A DNA stretch of 64,000 nucleotides from Cyclobacterium sp. 1_MG-2023 (GTDB lineage: Bacteria > Bacteroidota > Bacteroidia > Cytophagales > Cyclobacteriaceae), in the NCBI RefSeq assembly GCF_030546805.1, contig NZ_JAUOPC010000014.1, forward strand, positions 112,836-176,835. The letters are read 5' to 3'. Under the pieces are notes generated by a model, which searched no databases, was not told where the DNA came from, and saw only the letters and a program-made list of their open reading frames with translations. Position numbers and translations under genes: made by a program. The stretch's first letter is position 1. Each line of letters begins with the position of its first letter. Positions 62,334 to 64,000 of the stretch are shown here, one piece after another.

Positions 62334-62864
62334 CTATTTTCTATTGTAGGTCAGGATTTGTAGGCCTTCAGGAAAGGACGCTTTGTCAACGAGCTCCCAA
62401 TTTGAATTACTGCTGGAATTCCCAAATAACTTTGTTCCTTTTCCGAGCACTATGGGGTTTAATTTGAGTTTCAGTTGATCGATCTTTCCATGATCTAGCA
62501 AATAGCCGGCAAATTCTCCGCCCCCACAGAGGTAAATGTCCGTTTTGGCATTTCGTTGAATTTCATCTATCCTATCCATCCCTCCTTGCTCTATTTTTAC
62601 CATTTCAGACAACTTGTCTATTTTTAAAGTATTGGAAAAAATATGATGTTCCATATTTGGATAAGCCGGCTGTCCTGGTACCAAACCATATTGGTATCCA
62701 AATTCATAAGTTTTTCGACCCATTATGACGGTACCGAAATTTAAGAGGTCCGACTGGTATTTTTTAACTCCTTCTCCTTCCAGAAGAAATTGGCTGATAT
62801 CTCCATTTTCACCTGCAATATACCCATCAAGTGAAGTGGCTACATAGTACACGATCTTTTTCAT
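62334..62864 (-). CDS. DHFR/RibD C-terminal-domain family reductase
   Basis: The 176-residue protein is a single RibD-C/dihydrofolate-reductase-like domain: VYYVATSLDGYIAGENGDI at the N-terminus, GTVIMGRKTYEFGY (about residues 44-57) and IYLCGGGEFAGYLLDHGKID (about 111-130) for NADPH binding. Stand-alone members of this family are NADPH-dependent reductases of unknown substrate, often named after YyaP/YwjB. A 55-residue membrane protein gene lies 26 bp upstream. Confidence 0.92.
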   Translation of the reverse strand: MKKIVYYVATSLDGYIAGENGDISQFLLEGEGVKKYQSDLLNFGTVIMGRKTYEFGYQYGLVPGQPAYPNMEHHIFSNTLKIDKLSEMVKIEQGGMDRIDEIQRNAKTDIYLCGGGEFAGYLLDHGKIDQLKLKLNPIVLGKGTKLFGNSSSNSNWELVDKASFPEGLQILTYNRK

Positions 62865-62890
62865 CCTTATCGGTTTAGTTAACTTATAGG

Positions 62891-63058
62891 CTATTTATTT
62901 TTACTTTGAGAGAGCCCGGTTATTAAGAATGTCAGGGTCATTAGCAGTAAATAAGCCTTAATCCAGGTCGAGTCAGCGTAAATTTCAGTGAATACTACCA
63001 ACAAATATACAGCTAGAAAAAGGGCTGATAGTGTGAAATATTTCGTTGAATTGGTCAC
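62891..63058 (-). CDS. Very small membrane protein, 55 residues, GTG start
   Basis: A GTG at 63058 opens a frame of 55 codons ending at TAG 62891. The product (MTNSTKYFTLSALFLAVYLL ... SQSKNK) has two hydrophobic segments (about residues 9-25 and 34-48) and a basic tail, as expected for a two-helix membrane protein. It lies 26 bp upstream of the DHFR-like gene on the same strand, so co-expression is likely. I recognise no family; the GTG start is a guess. Confidence 0.55.
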   Translation of the reverse strand: MTNSTKYFTLSALFLAVYLLVVFTEIYADSTWIKAYLLLMTLTFLITGLSQSKNK

Positions 63059-63270
63059 CTACGGTTTATCAATTAAATTTCATTTTTTAAGCAAAACACT
63101 ACACTAGACACCTCTGCAGCAAAGACTTATAATCGCCAACAATTTACATTAAAAAATCAAATAACTCAATAGTTAATCCTTTGCATTATAAATCGGTAAA
63201 ATCCAGTCATTATATAATTAAAACCAATAGGGATACGGAATCTCCAAGAGCGGCTTCGACAGGCTCCTTA

Positions 63271-63330
63271 ACAGGTCTAAGTTTAGCGAAGCGTAACTTA
63301 GACCCTAAACCAGGAAAGTTTTCAACTTTC
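63271..63330. repeat. Two-hairpin REP-like repeat, copy 3
   Basis: Same 60-bp unit as 59378-59439. A partial ggcttcgacaggctcc repeat lies just upstream (63253-63268). Confidence 0.85.
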
Positions 63331-63385
63331 ATTGGTGCCAAAACCACTAGATTAAAAAAAAACTCCAAAATTATTCAACCCCACT

Positions 63386-63459
63386 GGCTTCGACAGACTC
63401 AGCCACCGGTGGAGAATCAATCCAAATTTTCCTCCCGGCGGCTGAGCGGAGTCGAAGCC
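63386..63459. repeat. Palindromic ggcttcgac...gtcgaagcc repeat, intact copy
   Basis: The left arm ggcttcgacagactcagcca (63386-63405) is inverted to ggctgagcggagtcgaagcc (63440-63459), around a 34-bp spacer. This is the most complete copy of the family in the window. Confidence 0.85.
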
Positions 63460-63501
63460 ATAGGGTTTCGGTATCTCATATACCTAATTTCTCGCCCCTC
63501 G

Positions 63502-63560
63502 CTGGTCTAAGTTTAGCGAAGCGTAACTTAGACCCAATATGAGGAAAGTTTTCAACTTTC
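63502..63560. repeat. Two-hairpin REP-like repeat, copy 4
   Basis: Same unit as 59378-59439, with both hairpins intact. Confidence 0.85.
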
Positions 63561-63714
63561 TATTATACAAGAGCTTCTCAGTTATATTCGGCACCTCTAT
63601 GACTTCGAAAAGCTCAGTCAACAGTTCTAAAAAGCCAATTTTCACCAACTAAAACAAAAGTCACCACTATTTTAATACAAATTGACATTCTTGGAATAGT
63701 TTATTAATAATTTT

Positions 63715-63925
63715 CCGCCTTGTAGATTTTCGGCGTATAGAAATTTAAGCTGGGGTGGCAAGGGCACAGGCACTGTCTGATGAAGACTTATAGGATGAAT
63801 ACCGGAAAAGCCAGTAGGCTAGCTCAAGCCTAAAATACCGGAGTTTGCCTGTGTGCGGGTGGCCTTAAATTTTAGTCGAAAAGATACTCAGCGGCGGGTT
63901 TTTTTGGTTACTTTTTTGACCTGTG
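63715..63925. repeat. Long foldback repeat, copy 2, truncated
   Basis: It matches 59803-60013 along most of its length, with a divergent centre (about 63774-63800). It ends in the loop of the terminal hairpin: the first arm gttacttttttg is present, but the second arm is replaced by the IS-like sequence from about 63921. Confidence 0.85.
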
Positions 63926-64000
63926 GATATAACGGTTTGATTTGTGCCACCCTTTTCGGTCAAACTGTGCCAGGCATTTCGGTTTAAACTGTGCCATTTC
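63921..64000. mobile_element. Probable terminus of an IS21-like element (cut by window end)
   Basis: Three copies of a roughly 23-bp direct repeat with core tgtgcca (63943, 63966, 63990) and ttcggt (63955, 63978) lie in the last 60 bp. Arrays of short terminal repeats that bind transposase are typical of IS21-family ends, and tgtgg at 63921 could be the terminal TG. No transposase gene is inside the window, so the family is inference. Confidence 0.55.

Noticed and set aside
63181..63510. 109-codon plus-strand frame near the window end
   Set aside because: It runs through copies of two palindromic repeat families, so its codons are repeat DNA.

Overview
The window looks like the chromosome of a marine or soil member of the Bacteroidota, most likely order Cytophagales (Cyclobacterium/Algoriphagus/Echinicola-like). 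The evidence is its A+T-rich sequence, TonB-dependent receptors with an N-terminal carboxypeptidase-regulatory-like domain, many lipoproteins with acidic residues after the lipobox cysteine, three tandem parvulin-type chaperones, a LytTR regulator, and almost no strong Shine-Dalgarno sites. The species assignment is inference. I found no rRNA, tRNA, CRISPR array or prophage.

Layout. 0-5.8 kb: end of a photolyase gene, a YdcF-like protein, a Tat-type SelA-like PLP enzyme, and a partner-switching regulatory trio (SpoIIE-type phosphatase, STAS antagonist, HATPase anti-sigma kinase). 5.9-10.2 kb: an overlapping operon of three periplasmic peptidyl-prolyl isomerases closed by a strong terminator. 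10.2-11.4 kb: a RAYT-type transposase flanked by REP-like palindromes. 11.4-16.8 kb: a transglutaminase-like protein, then a TonB-dependent receptor with its probable surface lipoprotein. 17.2-23.7 kb: uvrA, an AsmA-like protein, a lytic transglycosylase and a LOG-family protein. 23.9-27 kb: a sugar-acid module (GntP permease, DenD-like dehydrogenase, SDR). 27.3-29.5 kb: an ion-channel-like protein and an AcuI-like reductase. 29.5-33.0 kb: a tight three-gene operon with a ketosynthase III fused to a heme-oxygenase-like diiron oxidase domain, a sterol-desaturase-type hydroxylase and an unknown protein. This is the best candidate for an undescribed pathway.

33.2-34.8 kb: YHYH and MORN lipoproteins and a small ORF. 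35-41.8 kb: a complete heme-uptake operon (binding protein, permease, ATPase, HemS-like factor, TonB receptor, HmuY-like lipoprotein) with palindromic operator candidates. 42-49.5 kb: an FG-GAP lipoprotein, an FAD oxidoreductase lipoprotein and a large glycoside-hydrolase-like protein. 49.8-53.4 kb: a small secreted protein, an orphan LytTR regulator, a formate/nitrite-type channel and a secreted endonuclease/phosphatase-family protein. 53.7-56.3 kb: a lipid-transport mlaEFD operon whose mlaD carries an in-frame TAG. 56.3-63.1 kb: a thioredoxin-like lipoprotein, SUMF1-domain protein, AlkD-like protein, duplicated-domain protein, thermonuclease, DHFR-like reductase and a very small membrane protein. 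From 59.3 kb the intergenic DNA fills with several families of palindromic repeats, and the window ends in what looks like the terminus of an IS element.

A recurrent structural feature is a family of palindromic elements (34.8, 44.3, 52.5 and 62.3 kb) lying just past gene 3' ends. In three of four cases the element's edge supplies the TAA stop codon of the neighbouring minus-strand gene.
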